Assembly: GCA_013377095.1 (NCBI GenBank)
Contig: JACAAY010000030.1
Span: 1-49,052 of the forward strand
Length of the DNA stretch: 49,052 bases
From: Desulfuromonadales bacterium
Lineage (GTDB): Bacteria; Desulfobacterota; Desulfuromonadia; Geobacterales; Pseudopelobacteraceae
Reading direction: 5' to 3'
In this document: in pieces, positions 1 to 8,403 of the stretch
Numbering within the stretch: the first letter of the stretch is position 1
How the letters are laid out: each line of letters begins with the position of its first letter
Made by a program: the position numbers and the translations under genes
The notes under the pieces: model-generated
The model's input: the letters and a program-made list of their open reading frames with translations, nothing else
Database searches by the model: none
Told to the model about the DNA's origin: nothing

Positions 1-82
1 CACACAGCGGGGTGGAAAGGGTGAGGATGAGCAAGAGCGCCGGAAACAAAGTAATCATCAAACATCGCAGTATGGGTCGCAT
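1..82 (-). CDS. N-terminus of a secreted or membrane protein, cut by the window edge
   Basis: An ATG at 82 on the minus strand is preceded by GGAG with an 8-base spacer. The 27 visible codons start MRPILRCLMITLFPALLLIL, a short basic stretch followed by a long hydrophobic run, as in a signal peptide or first membrane helix. It lies 47 bases downstream of the NosL-like gene in the same direction, so it is probably the next gene of that operon. The rest lies outside the window and no function can be assigned. Confidence 0.5.
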   Translation of the reverse strand, partial: MRPILRCLMITLFPALLLILTLSTPLC

Positions 83-129
83 CAGTTTGACTCCGTGTGT
101 GGTATCTGATCTCGATGTGTTGCCCGACA

Positions 130-645
130 TCAGTGCGCAACTTCTTTGAGGTTGAGTCGTTTCATCTTCCTGAATTCGCGGATCATCTTCGTGTCCTGAT
201 ACATGTCGTCGTAGGCGGCCTTGATAGCTTCGTCAAAGGTGGCAATGTTGCCTCCGTTGGCCTGTATGAACTTCTCTGCCGAACTCCGCTCGGCAAAAGC
301 CCACTTGGCTTTGGCGGTCATGACCCCTTTCCTGCTCCCACCCAGTACCCAGACCGCCTCGTCGACATCAATAAGTTTCCGGCTGTTGAAGTCCGCAACG
401 CTTACCTTGACTGGGATTCTGTCGATGGTGGTGGCCAACTCCACCGCGGCGCAATGCAGGCTACAGGTGGCAACGGTTGATCCGTCTTCATATTCAATCA
501 GCATGCGGCTGTGGCCGAATTTATCACGATCCATGCCGCAGTGGTGGCATGAGGGCGCGCTGGCTACATCCGCGGAAGGCGCTGCCAGAGTCAGCGAAGC
601 AGTCATCAGGTAAAATCCGAAAACAAGCAAGAGTAATCTGTTCAT
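130..645 (-). CDS. NosL-like copper-binding secreted protein
   Basis: 171 residues. NosL-family proteins bind Cu(I) on the outer face of the membrane and are best known as accessory factors of nitrous oxide reductase. The N-terminus has a signal peptide (hydrophobic residues 4-22). The CHHCGM motif (C33, C36, M38) and a second Cys pair (C61, C65 in TCSLHC) fit the metal site of the family. The start at 645 is preferred over the upstream ATG at 660 because a GGAGG lies 8 bases before it. No nos genes are visible. It is the distal end of the NifX/MinD/IscU island, so here it may supply copper to a metal-sulfur protein rather than to NosZ (inference). Confidence 0.8.
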   Translation of the reverse strand: MNRLLLLVFGFYLMTASLTLAAPSADVASAPSCHHCGMDRDKFGHSRMLIEYEDGSTVATCSLHCAAVELATTIDRIPVKVSVADFNSRKLIDVDEAVWVLGGSRKGVMTAKAKWAFAERSSAEKFIQANGGNIATFDEAIKAAYDDMYQDTKMIREFRKMKRLNLKEVAH

Positions 646-686
646 TGGTTCTGCCTCCATGTGTTTTAAGCCTCTGCTACGGGCGA

Positions 687-1157
687 TTACAGGTCATAGC
701 TGGATGAATAGACTTGGGCAAGGGGCTGATTCAAAACCTGCGCCATGATGCGGTAGTGCTCATAGTTGTGTATTGAGGACGATGCCTCACCTTTAATTGT
801 GGCCCGGTATTGCCGAACGGCAGCATGCATGGCAGATGCAGCCATGGCTGAACAGTGCACTTTCTCCACGGGCAGGCCATTCAGCGCATCGGCTATTGAT
901 TTGGCGCTGATGTTCAGAACGGCGTCCAATGGTTGTCCCATGACCAGTTCAGTCACTATCGATGATATGGCAACGGTTGTTTCACACCCTTCGATCAGGA
1001 ATTGTATATCCCGGAGCACATCGTCTTCGATCCTGATAAAGAAAATCAGTTTGTCATCGCATTCGAGGTCGCCGGCCTGAATCACCACATTGGCGTCGTC
1101 CAGCAGGCCGACGTTGCGCGGGTTTAGCACATGATTAAGAAAGATCTCTTCTCCCAT
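687..1157 (-). CDS. IscU/NifU-N-like iron-sulfur scaffold protein (copy 1)
   Basis: 156 residues of the NifU N-terminal/IscU fold, on which Fe-S clusters are built before transfer to apo-proteins. It begins with the family-typical NPRNVG segment. The three cluster-ligand cysteines are kept: C33 (LECDD, where most homologues have PxCGD), C58 (IEGCETT) and C102 (VHCSAMA). A C-terminal tail of about 30 residues extends beyond the usual IscU end. No cysteine desulfurase gene is next to it, unlike in isc operons. It lies between a NifX-family gene and the NosL-like gene. A second, divergent copy is at 6195-6605, which suggests specialised rather than housekeeping use. Confidence 0.85.
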   Translation of the reverse strand: MGEEIFLNHVLNPRNVGLLDDANVVIQAGDLECDDKLIFFIRIEDDVLRDIQFLIEGCETTVAISSIVTELVMGQPLDAVLNISAKSIADALNGLPVEKVHCSAMAASAMHAAVRQYRATIKGEASSSIHNYEHYRIMAQVLNQPLAQVYSSSYDL

Positions 1158-1243
1158 CTATCATGCTCTCCTTACTTGTAGAGTTTACCAGTAATTACGA
1201 AGCGGTGCCATTGTGCTCGGGCACATACCTTTAATCCCAATTG

Positions 1244-1636
1244 CTAATGGCTGCAACTTCCTCCATGTCCATTCCCATGGTCATGGCCGCCACACGTCTG
1301 CTGGGGAGTCAACTCCGGCAGCCTCCCCTGCACAAACAGATCCAGGTTGGTGGCGACCGTTCCCTCCGCAGCCCGATATACCTTCAAGCCCATGCGCAGC
1401 AGGCCGTTCAGGGCGCCGCCGCCAATACCGCCCACCACGATACCGTCAAGCTGCTCATCACCGAGCGCCTTCAACGGATTGCAGGCGCCATGCTGATGGA
1501 CTTGATCCCTGTTGTTCAGGGCGGTTGCCTGGCGGGTATCGGTGTCAACCATCAGAAAGAGCGGTGCTGAACCGAAATGGTTGTATACCGGGCTGTCCAG
1601 GCCGGCGTTTACTTCAACGGGGAAACAGATCTTCAT
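1244..1636 (-). CDS. NifX/NifB-family metal-cluster-binding protein (copy 1)
   Basis: 130 residues of the dinitrogenase iron-molybdenum cofactor (NifX/NafY/ORP) family, small RNase-H-like proteins that carry Mo/Fe/Cu-sulfur clusters. It starts MKICFPVEVNAGLDSPVYNH, typical of the family, with the Gly-rich VVGGIGGGALNGLL segment in the middle. The last 15 residues are rich in His, Gly and Cys, a likely extra metal site. It is the first of five NifX-type units in the island. No nif structural genes are present, so a nitrogenase role is not supported; an orange-protein-like carrier is more likely. Confidence 0.85.
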   Translation of the reverse strand: MKICFPVEVNAGLDSPVYNHFGSAPLFLMVDTDTRQATALNNRDQVHQHGACNPLKALGDEQLDGIVVGGIGGGALNGLLRMGLKVYRAAEGTVATNLDLFVQGRLPELTPQQTCGGHDHGNGHGGSCSH

Positions 1637-1722
1637 GGTGATACCTCCGACTTGGTGTTTTCATTCACTGTGATGCTTTGGCATTGCTGCTTCATGCTTC
1701 CGGGGTGAGTCTGGCAGATGTG

Positions 1723-2595
1723 CTACCCGGCAAAGGCAAGCACCTTTTCAAAAACCTTCTGCATGGCGCTGGCAGCCGGCGTGTCCCGGCTTTCCCCCAT
1801 ATAGGGCTTGCCGTCATCACCGGCCAAGACCATGGCCGAATCGAGCGGTATCCGTCCCAGAAACGGCACTCCCATCTTGTCAGCCAGTTGCTCGCCGCCA
1901 CCGCTCTTGAATATATCGGCGTTTTCACCGCAGTGTGGGCAGGCATAACCGCTCATGTTCTCCACTACACCGATTACCGGCAGTTTCAGGTGACGGCAGA
2001 ACGTGATTGACTTGCACACATCCACCAGGGCCAGATCCTGCGGAGTGGTGACAATGACGGCGCCGTCCACATTCTGGAGCAGCTGGATAACCGACAGCGG
2101 TTCGTCACCCGTTCCGGGAGGGCAATCAACCACCAGGTAGTCCAGTTCACCCCAGTTAACGGAGGTCAGGAACTCCTTGATAACGCCATGCTTGGCAGGG
2201 CCGCGCAAGATCAAGGCTTCAGTGCGGTCCTGCAGCAGCAGTCCGGTTGACATGACCTTGAGGGTGTCGCTGTAGGATACCGGCTGCATGCGGCCATTTT
2301 TCTGGGCGGGCAGTTTGCCCTCCAGGCCAAGCAGCGTGGGGATGCTGGGGCCGTGCAGATCGGTGTCCAGCAGGCCGGTTTTAAACCCTTTTCGTGAAAG
2401 CGTAACGGCCAGATTGACCGCCACAGAACTTTTGCCCACGCCCCCCTTGCCTGACAAGACCACAATCTTATGCTTAATGGCGAAAAGCGCTTCCTGCAAT
2501 TCAAGCTGCTCCTTGATGCGACGCATTTCCGCGATGTTCTCTCCCTGTCCGCAGGATGCCTGTTCCGATGTTTTTCCCTGATGCGTGGTGCTCAC
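1723..2595 (-). CDS. Mrp/NBP35-family P-loop ATPase (Fe-S cluster carrier)
   Basis: 290 residues from a GTG start at 2595, chosen because AGGAGG lies 6 bases upstream; the open frame continues further upstream without a good start. Mrp/ApbC proteins bind a bridging 4Fe-4S cluster and deliver it to apo-proteins in an ATP-dependent way. Visible are the deviant Walker A motif GKGGVGKSS (49-57), the DxxxPPGTGD segment, and the CPHC pair (C219, C222) that holds the cluster between subunits. It follows the rhodanese fusion protein by 59 bases and precedes a NifX gene. In Desulfovibrio an Mrp/MinD gene likewise accompanies the orange-protein genes. Confidence 0.9.
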   Translation of the reverse strand: MSTTHQGKTSEQASCGQGENIAEMRRIKEQLELQEALFAIKHKIVVLSGKGGVGKSSVAVNLAVTLSRKGFKTGLLDTDLHGPSIPTLLGLEGKLPAQKNGRMQPVSYSDTLKVMSTGLLLQDRTEALILRGPAKHGVIKEFLTSVNWGELDYLVVDCPPGTGDEPLSVIQLLQNVDGAVIVTTPQDLALVDVCKSITFCRHLKLPVIGVVENMSGYACPHCGENADIFKSGGGEQLADKMGVPFLGRIPLDSAMVLAGDDGKPYMGESRDTPAASAMQKVFEKVLAFAG

Positions 2596-2654
2596 TGTAC
2601 TCCTCCTGGTCTGTTGTGCTGTTTTGAATTGATGCTCTTTTTCTCTACGTCGGC

Positions 2655-4355
2655 CTACTTCTCCCGCCGGTACGGCCAAGCCATAACCCCGCCTTCCAGG
2701 ACCTTGACATTTTTCCATCCTTCCGATTCCAGGAGGATGGCCGCTTCATATCCACGCAGGGAAATCTTGCAGTAACAGATGATCTCACGCTCCCGGTCCT
2801 CTGGCAGATCATTCAGTCTGCGCCGCAAATCACCGAGGGGGATGAGGGTCTCACCGATACCGATGCGCATCATGTCGAACTCTTCCGGCGTACGTACGTC
2901 CAGCAGGAACGGTCTCTCTCCCCTGTCCAGTTTCTCCTTGAGTGCGATCGGTCCGATGCCCTTCAAACGCCCCTTGAGCTTGTTCTCCATGATATGGGCG
3001 GTGGCGATGAAGTGGTCTATGGCCAGGGAGAAGGGGGGCGCATAGGGCAGGTCGGCATTGACCAGGTCGGTCACCGTCAGCTTGCCGAGGAGCGCCATGG
3101 CCGCCGTGGCGATCTGTTTGCCCACATCCCCCGGCCCAACGCACTGCACACCCAGGAGCCTGCCGGTGTCAGCGTCCACCACCATCTTGGAAATGAGCAG
3201 TTTTGCGCCCATGAACTCCGGTTTGTCGAGACTGGCATTGATTACCGTGACGACATGTTCATATCCTTCCTGACGCGCCCGGCTCTCGGACAGGCCGGTG
3301 GAACCGGCGTTGAAATCAAACACCTTGCAGATGCCGGTGTGAAAGGTGCCCGGAAAGGTGACACTGTTGCCAAGTACGGCATTTTCGCCAGCCACCCGTC
3401 CTTCCAGGTTGGCCAGATCGCCGAAGGGAGCGCGGGTTTTTTTGCCGGTGATGCGCTGCACCAGTTCGACACAGTCACCCACCGCATAGATGTCCGGGTC
3501 GGATGTCTGCATGTACTCATTCACCAGAATGCCGCCGGTGGCACCGATTTCCAGACCGGCGGTTTGGGCCAGATCAATATTGGGAATGACACCGATGGCC
3601 AGTACCGCCAGTTCACAGGGAAGTTCGGTGCCGTTTTCCAGCTTGACCGCCGTCAGTTTGCCGTTCTCGCCAATAAATCCGGCCAGTTTCACATCGGTGA
3701 TGACATTGGCGGCCTTGCTGCGTACGTGGTTCTCCAGAACCTTGGCCAGTTCCCAGTCCAGGAACATCAGAATCTGGGGCAGCATTTCGATAACGGTGAT
3801 ATCGATGCCGGACAGCTGAAGCGCTTCGCAGGTTTCGATGCCGATCAGGCCGCCGCCGATCACGACCGCCTTTTTGATGGTGCCCTCGTCGCGGATGCGC
3901 CGCAGGAAGTCGGCGTCGCGCATGGTCTGCAGGGTTGTCACTCCTTCCAGGTCGATGCCCGGAACAGGGGGTTTGCGCGGCTTGGCGCCGGTGGCAATGA
4001 TCAGTTTGTCATAGCAGACATTCACGGTCGTGCCACTTTTCAGGTCGCGGCACTGCACGTTCCGGTTCGTGCGGTCAATGGCCGTCACCTCTGTCTCAGT
4101 GCGGGCTTCGATCCCCTTGGTGTTAACAAAGAAGTGGGGATCACGCACCTCGCCGTAGGGGGTGCTGAGCAGGGCATTGCGGTTGTTGAATACACCGCTG
4201 ATGAAATACGGGTAGCCGCAGGATGCCATGGACATCTCCGGCGCTTTCTGAATGATGGTGACCTGGGCATTGGGATCGACTCGCTTGGCCCGGGCAGCCG
4301 CTTTGGGACCGGCCGCCGAACCGCCGATAACCACGATACGTTTGTTCTCTGCCAT
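2655..4355 (-). CDS. CoA-disulfide reductase-like FAD oxidoreductase with C-terminal rhodanese domain
   Basis: 566 residues. Members of this family use NAD(P)H and FAD to reduce CoA disulfide, CoA persulfide or polysulfide. The N-terminal FAD fold carries GGSAAGPKAAARAKR, and the single redox Cys C46 lies in SCGYPYF, as in CoADR rather than the two-Cys disulfide reductases. A NAD-binding GGGLIGIE motif and a GDCVEL FAD motif follow. The rhodanese domain covers about residues 455-566 with active-site loop CKISLRG (C529). The fusion suggests that persulfide sulfur is handed between the two domains. Its place before Mrp and between ThiG and NifX fits a role in sulfur supply for cluster or cofactor synthesis (inference). 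Confidence 0.9.
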   Translation of the reverse strand: MAENKRIVVIGGSAAGPKAAARAKRVDPNAQVTIIQKAPEMSMASCGYPYFISGVFNNRNALLSTPYGEVRDPHFFVNTKGIEARTETEVTAIDRTNRNVQCRDLKSGTTVNVCYDKLIIATGAKPRKPPVPGIDLEGVTTLQTMRDADFLRRIRDEGTIKKAVVIGGGLIGIETCEALQLSGIDITVIEMLPQILMFLDWELAKVLENHVRSKAANVITDVKLAGFIGENGKLTAVKLENGTELPCELAVLAIGVIPNIDLAQTAGLEIGATGGILVNEYMQTSDPDIYAVGDCVELVQRITGKKTRAPFGDLANLEGRVAGENAVLGNSVTFPGTFHTGICKVFDFNAGSTGLSESRARQEGYEHVVTVINASLDKPEFMGAKLLISKMVVDADTGRLLGVQCVGPGDVGKQIATAAMALLGKLTVTDLVNADLPYAPPFSLAIDHFIATAHIMENKLKGRLKGIGPIALKEKLDRGERPFLLDVRTPEEFDMMRIGIGETLIPLGDLRRRLNDLPEDREREIICYCKISLRGYEAAILLESEGWKNVKVLEGGVMAWPYRREK

Positions 4356-4483
4356 GATTACTCTCCTTGCAAAGGAATAGGCAGTGCGGTTTTACACCGA
4401 TTTTCTCGGAGCATTTCGACACTGCCGCTAATTTCAACTTCTCCGAAGCTTACTTTCTGTATGCAAATAAAAGCTATTATTTC

Positions 4484-5260
4484 CTATTCCAGCATCCCGT
4501 TCAGGGGGCTTGATGCCGTCGCATACAGCTTACGGGGGATGCGACCAGCCTTGTAGGAAAGACGACCGGCAATAACCGCCAGTTTCATGGCTTCAGCCAT
4601 GGCGATCGGATCCTGAGCCCCGGCAATGGCGGTGTTCATCAGTACTCCTGCGCAACCAAGCTCCATGGCAATAGCCGCGTCTGAAGCAGCTCCCACGCCT
4701 GCATCAACGATGACCGGGACCTTGATATTCTCCAGAATGATGCGGATGTTGTAGGGGTTGCGGATACCCAGGCCGCTGCCGATTGGAGCGCCCAGCGGCA
4801 TGACCGCGGCGCAGCCGATGTCTTCCAGCTTGCGGCAGAGGATCACGTCGTCACTGCAGTAGGGAAGCACGGTAAAGCCTTCCTTAATCAGGATTTTGGC
4901 GGCTTTCAACAGCTCTTCGTTGTCCGGGAAGAGCGTCTTCTCGTCTCCCAGGACTTCCAGCTTGACGAAATCGGAGAGTCCGGCCTCACGGGCCAGACGG
5001 CAGGTGCGGACGGCGTCGTCAGCCGTATAACAACCGGCGGTGTTGGGCAGCAATGTGTATTTTTTCAGGTCAATGTAGTCCAGCAGCGACTCCTTGTTGC
5101 GATCGGAGATATTGACTCGGCGTACGGCAACGGTAATGATTTCAGCCCCGGAAACCTCCAGCGCCTCTGCCATCTGATGAAAGTTGGCATATTTTCCGGT
5201 TCCAACCATCAACCGCGAATTAAATTCCCGTCCCGCAATGATAAGTTTGTCATCACCCAT
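4484..5260 (-). CDS. thiG: Thiazole synthase ThiG
   Basis: 258 residues, the normal length. ThiG condenses 1-deoxyxylulose 5-phosphate, dehydroglycine and ThiS-thiocarboxylate sulfur into the thiazole of thiamine. The start at 5260 has AAAGGAG 8 bases upstream; the open frame continues 13 codons further without a better site. The imine-forming lysine lies in the [10 protein letters not shown] segment. The phosphate-binding glycines ([15 protein letters not shown]) and the [10 protein letters not shown] segment are present. No thiS, thiH or thiamine riboswitch is seen nearby. The gene stands alone inside the sulfur/metal island, which may reflect shared sulfur chemistry. Confidence 0.93.
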   Translation of the reverse strand: MGDDKLIIAGREFNSRLMVGTGKYANFHQMAEALEVSGAEIITVAVRRVNISDRNKESLLDYIDLKKYTLLPNTAGCYTADDAVRTCRLAREAGLSDFVKLEVLGDEKTLFPDNEELLKAAKILIKEGFTVLPYCSDDVILCRKLEDIGCAAVMPLGAPIGSGLGIRNPYNIRIILENIKVPVIVDAGVGAASDAAIAMELGCAGVLMNTAIAGAQDPIAMAEAMKLAVIAGRLSYKAGRIPRKLYATASSPLNGMLE

Positions 5261-5335
5261 CGGATTAACTCCTTTATTGAAATAAAATGACCACGGCATG
5301 GCTCAAAACGCCATATAAAGATAAAAAAACATATG

Positions 5336-6055
5336 TTACGCTGGTGCGACCCCACAGCCAAAAAACGCACATCTTTCTCGCAGACACTCACTGTTTAAAT
5401 CACTGAAGGGGCACGGTGGTGGCATATCGACGGGAAACGCTACCATGAACTCACGCTGTACATATTCTACAGCGGTTATGATGGCCCAAAGTGATTCACG
5501 CTTGCAGCAGCGTGCTCCCCCCTTTTCTGCAATGACCCGTAGTGATTCGGCCGTTATCATGTTGGACTGTTTGCGTTCCGTGTCCGAAAGAGGGGTTGCG
5601 CCGGTAATGAGACTCATGAAAATACCCGTTCCAATGGCTGCACCGCAGGCACCGTGGAAACCGCAAAAGCCCCCCTTTACATCCTCAGCTCTTCTGCGGG
5701 CCTCTTGTATTCTTTCAGTCGCCCTGTTCCCTTCTGCGTCGGTCAGATTGTGAAAGGCTGCCAGAAGAACCGCCGGAACGAGAAAGTGGTGTTCCGGTCC
5801 ATGCATCTTAAGCAGTGGACTGCCCATCAGCTTCAATGCCAGCAACAACGGAGAGGTGGAGTCAGTGGTACAACAATAGCGCTCGATCAGGTCGTTGGCA
5901 GTTCCGTGATGACAAGCGTCGCAGATAAAATGGCCGCTTTCGCAGTATGTGTTTGTTTCTTTTGTCGCACCGCAGTAAAAGCAGGTTTCTGTCGTGGGAC
6001 ACACGGAATAAAGCAGTTCATTACCACAGATGAGACAGCCGGTTGAGTATTCCAT
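5336..6055 (-). CDS. DUF5714-family Cys-rich protein
   Basis: About 239 residues from the ATG at 6055. The frame is open further upstream with another ATG at 6100, but homology-like sequence begins with GCLICGNELLYS, so the shorter form is preferred; no strong ribosome site decides. Family features are an N-terminal zinc-ribbon-like set (CLICG, CFYCG, CDACH), then MHGPEHHFLVP, then GGFCGFHGACGAAIGTGIF and the GGARCCKRES motif, and a Cys-rich end. The family occurs in anaerobic bacteria and methanogens and its function is unknown. Conserved His and Cys suggest metal binding. It directly follows the second IscU-like gene in the same direction. Confidence 0.75.
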   Translation of the reverse strand: MEYSTGCLICGNELLYSVCPTTETCFYCGATKETNTYCESGHFICDACHHGTANDLIERYCCTTDSTSPLLLALKLMGSPLLKMHGPEHHFLVPAVLLAAFHNLTDAEGNRATERIQEARRRAEDVKGGFCGFHGACGAAIGTGIFMSLITGATPLSDTERKQSNMITAESLRVIAEKGGARCCKRESLWAIITAVEYVQREFMVAFPVDMPPPCPFSDLNSECLRERCAFFGCGVAPA

Positions 6056-6194
6056 GGGGGTCTTTGCCTGCTCCTTGAAAAAATAGCAAGATTCATTCAT
6101 CTTCCTGGATGAATGGCATAAACCACTCACACTCAGGACGGGCTTCATCAAGCTCAGGGTGAACGGTTTTAGCTTAGATGAAACGTTATCGACT

Positions 6195-6605
6195 TTAACC
6201 CACGTGCTCTTCCGCAACTCCGAACAGTTTTGACTTCAAGCTGTAATCCATGACCGCCACCCTGAATCCCGAGGCGCCCAGGGCCGAGCAGTGAATCTTG
6301 AACTCCGGCAGTCCGTCAATGTACTCGATGATTTGGTCATCGGAAACCAGCATCGCTTCCTGAATCGGTTTGCCCATCACCAACTCCGTCATGGCGCTGG
6401 CGCAGGCGATGGCAGCCGGACAGCCCTTGATCTGGAACTTGATGTCCTTGACCATGTCATTTTCTACTTTGAGATACACCTTCAGATGGTCCCCGCACTC
6501 CGGATCGCCAATTTCGGCAATTCCGTTGGCATCCTCGATCATGCCGTTGTTCCGGGGGTTAAAGAAGTGATCAAATACTTTCGGGCTGTAATGCGCGATA
6601 CTCAT
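6195..6605 (-). CDS. IscU/NifU-N-like iron-sulfur scaffold protein (copy 2)
   Basis: 136 residues, close to standard IscU length. The three ligand cysteines are C37 in DPECGDH, C62 in IKGCPAA and C106 in IHCSALG, with an extra C68. It keeps the PxCGD motif better than copy 1 (687-1157). It sits between a DUF364 protein and the DUF5714 protein in the same direction. The pairing of two scaffolds with Mrp and two MinD-ferredoxin ATPases in one island is unusual and suggests assembly of a dedicated cluster. No iscS, iscA or fdx gene is adjacent. Confidence 0.88.
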   Translation of the reverse strand: MSIAHYSPKVFDHFFNPRNNGMIEDANGIAEIGDPECGDHLKVYLKVENDMVKDIKFQIKGCPAAIACASAMTELVMGKPIQEAMLVSDDQIIEYIDGLPEFKIHCSALGASGFRVAVMDYSLKSKLFGVAEEHVG

Positions 6606-6680
6606 GAATTATCCCCCTACGTTTGTTGGTCGTCATTTTATCAACCTGCCAAACAGGCAGGTATGCTCTTTTCAACCTGT

Positions 6681-7442
6681 TCAGGCGCCCTGGCACAGCG
6701 GCAGAGTCACGAAGTCCAGGTGCGGTTTCATCAGCATGGTGCCGCCTCCCTCGGAAACAACCCTCAGGACCGCAGCCATGTCCCGAACCCGCGCTCCGGC
6801 AATGTGGGTGATCTTTGTTCCCAGAAACGCTTCCGTACACAGTGGCGATGAAGGTCCCAGCAAAACTGCCGCTCGGGGAGAACCCAAATCGGCCAACACC
6901 TGGTCAAACGTCCCGTTTATGAGCGATGTTCCGGTGATAATGGCAACACTGCATTGGGCCAGTGCCGTGCGCCCCTCTTCCGGGCAGAGCGTTCCACCAC
7001 GTTGTGGGTTCAGCTCAAGTATGTCCAGTCGGCAGCCGCTCTTCTGTATGTTTGCCACAACCGGCGCGAAATGTCCCACCATGGCCACACGATCATCGGG
7101 GGTGAGGGCAAGCGAATGTATCACCTCGTCCGATGTGGCTTGCGGATTCGGCCGCGCAGACAGGAGCGCGTTTGCCGTAGCCAGACCGACCGCCCGAGCC
7201 AGGGGTGATTGGGTGTGGCAGAGCATGCTCAAAAGCACCGACGCCGGTCTGCCGGTCAGTGAACCGGCGCTGCTGAAATGGGTGCAGGAATGGGACTCGG
7301 ACTTGGGGGTCCAGGCTACTCCGGCGTGGCCGCTTTCCAGTGCCACGGCGGTATACCCCAACCCGATACGCACATCGCTTACAAGGCTATCCGCGGCCCA
7401 TGGCGCAAGAAAATCCACGAGCTGTCTTTGAATGGTCAACAT
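6681..7442 (-). CDS. DUF4213/DUF364 protein, putative heavy-metal chelation family
   Basis: 253 residues. The N-terminal part (about 1-90) resembles DUF4213 and the C-terminal part (about 100-250) DUF364, a Rossmann-like domain named for putative heavy-metal chelation. Typical segments are RVAMVGHFAPVV, ELNPQRG, ITGTSLINGTFD and LLGPSSPL. Some relatives are found beside metal-transport or molybdenum genes. It lies 27 bases downstream of NifX copy 2, so the two are probably co-translated. The substrate is unknown; metal or cofactor binding is inferred from family and neighbours. Confidence 0.8.
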   Translation of the reverse strand: MLTIQRQLVDFLAPWAADSLVSDVRIGLGYTAVALESGHAGVAWTPKSESHSCTHFSSAGSLTGRPASVLLSMLCHTQSPLARAVGLATANALLSARPNPQATSDEVIHSLALTPDDRVAMVGHFAPVVANIQKSGCRLDILELNPQRGGTLCPEEGRTALAQCSVAIITGTSLINGTFDQVLADLGSPRAAVLLGPSSPLCTEAFLGTKITHIAGARVRDMAAVLRVVSEGGGTMLMKPHLDFVTLPLCQGA

Positions 7443-7469
7443 GAACCCTCCTTTTGCAGTGCAACGATT

Positions 7470-7889
7470 TCAATCATCTTCCTCGTCATGTGAGTGGTTG
7501 CAGGTGTGCGGCGTGTCATCGTCGGAGTTACATCTTCCCGCACTCCTGCTGTTGAGTATTTCCACCCTGGAGAGCTGCTTCTCCTTGAACATGGTGAGGT
7601 TTTCCCTGACGCTTGCCGATTCGGCCTGAAACACATCTATCCCGAATCCCTTCAGCATCTGCAGGAAGCCATCGCCGATACCATCCACAATTATGGCTTC
7701 CGGGCTCCGGTGGCAGAGTGCTTTCAGCACATTGCACCCGGCTTCGGGGGCCAGCGGATCAGCATTGGGGAAGCATGATACTTCTTCGCTGCCGGTGTCT
7801 ATGGTGATAAAGTGCGGCGTGGACCCCAAATGGCCGTATATGCTGCTTTCCAGTCCTGCATCTTTTGCAACGGGGAAACATACTTTCAT
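7470..7889 (-). CDS. NifX/NifB-family metal-cluster-binding protein (copy 2)
   Basis: 139 residues. The frame is open upstream of 7889, but the start MKVCFPVAKDAGLESSIYGH at 7889 is family-typical and has GGAGG 10 bases before it. The core is one NifX/ORP-type domain (about 1-105). The C-terminal tail is Cys, His and acid rich (CNSDDDTPHTCNHSHDEEDD), a likely metal-binding extension like that of copy 1. It lies between the C_GCAxxG gene, separated by 145 bases with a strong inverted repeat, and the DUF364 gene. Confidence 0.85.
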   Translation of the reverse strand: MKVCFPVAKDAGLESSIYGHLGSTPHFITIDTGSEEVSCFPNADPLAPEAGCNVLKALCHRSPEAIIVDGIGDGFLQMLKGFGIDVFQAESASVRENLTMFKEKQLSRVEILNSRSAGRCNSDDDTPHTCNHSHDEEDD

Positions 7890-7973
7890 GATGGATGAAC
7901 CTCCAGTTATGGTATTGCATCTATAATTCCGAGCCCCAGTACCAGGATTCGGCTCTACCTGTTTTGCACACAA

Positions 7974-8003
7974 GGCCTCCGACGCTGGAACGGGTCGGAG
8001 GCC
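7974..8003 (-). terminator. Strong stem-loop between two genes of the island
   Basis: A perfect 10-bp inverted repeat (GGCCTCCGAC at 7974-7983 and GTCGGAGGCC at 7994-8003) has a 10-base loop. It lies in the 145-base gap between the C_GCAxxG gene and NifX copy 2. No run of U follows on the minus strand, so it may be a weak terminator, an attenuator or an RNA-stability element that lowers expression of the downstream half of the island. Confidence 0.5.
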
Positions 8004-8034
8004 CATATTCATTATCCATAGCAGTACGGGGTAA

Positions 8035-8379
8035 TCAGCGGTTCGGATGTTCGCGTCGGGCCAAAACCGCAGCAGCCAGTTCCACACATTGATCGCAGCG
8101 CATCTGCTTTTTTATCCGGATTTCACGGCACTGCTGCGAGCCTGCCTGTTCTTCAAACATGGCCTGCAGTTCCTTTTTTGTTTCAGCGTGATCTGCAAGG
8201 TCCAGTGCTGCGTGAAGGGCGCCACAGCGCCCGCCTTCAGCCTGTCCTCCACCCTGTTTTTTAGCCTCTGTGATGACCTCTTGAGGAACCTGGAGTAATT
8301 CCTGGAATCCCGTGTACAGGCTTTGCGCGCAATTTTGTCCCCCTGTGCGGTAGGCGAACAAAGATTTCTCCTTGGGCAT
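8035..8379 (-). CDS. C_GCAxxG_C_C-family redox-type protein
   Basis: 114 residues. The spaced Cys pattern C17 (GQNCAQS), C52 (GRCGALHAAL), C84 and C95-x2-C98 matches the C_GCAxxG_C_C family, small proteins of anaerobes predicted to be redox-active or metal-binding. Members often sit in sulfur or metal gene clusters, sometimes fused to oxidoreductases. No signal peptide is seen, so it is probably cytoplasmic. It lies 24 bases downstream of NifX copy 3 and shares its direction. Function is not known beyond the family pattern. Confidence 0.75.
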   Translation of the reverse strand: MPKEKSLFAYRTGGQNCAQSLYTGFQELLQVPQEVITEAKKQGGGQAEGGRCGALHAALDLADHAETKKELQAMFEEQAGSQQCREIRIKKQMRCDQCVELAAAVLARREHPNR

Positions 8380-8403
8380 TTTTTTGGTAGTTCCTTTCAG
8401 GTG

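Noticed and set aside
1158..1243. Second sigma54 promoter (TGGCACCG on the minus strand near 1211)
   Set aside because: The -24 block fits but no GC doublet is found at the required distance.
1213..1641. Plus-strand frame overlapping NifX copy 1
   Set aside because: Antisense to a recognised NifX-family gene; composition (Arg/Pro/Ser) is that of a shadow frame.
2994..4556. Long plus-strand open frame (520 codons) opposite the flavoprotein-rhodanese gene
   Set aside because: It is the antisense shadow of a well-recognised gene; its translation is His/Gly/Asp rich without any family signature and it has no ribosome site.
5261..5335. Thiamine riboswitch before thiG
   Set aside because: The gap is only 75 bases and lacks the conserved TPP-box sequences.
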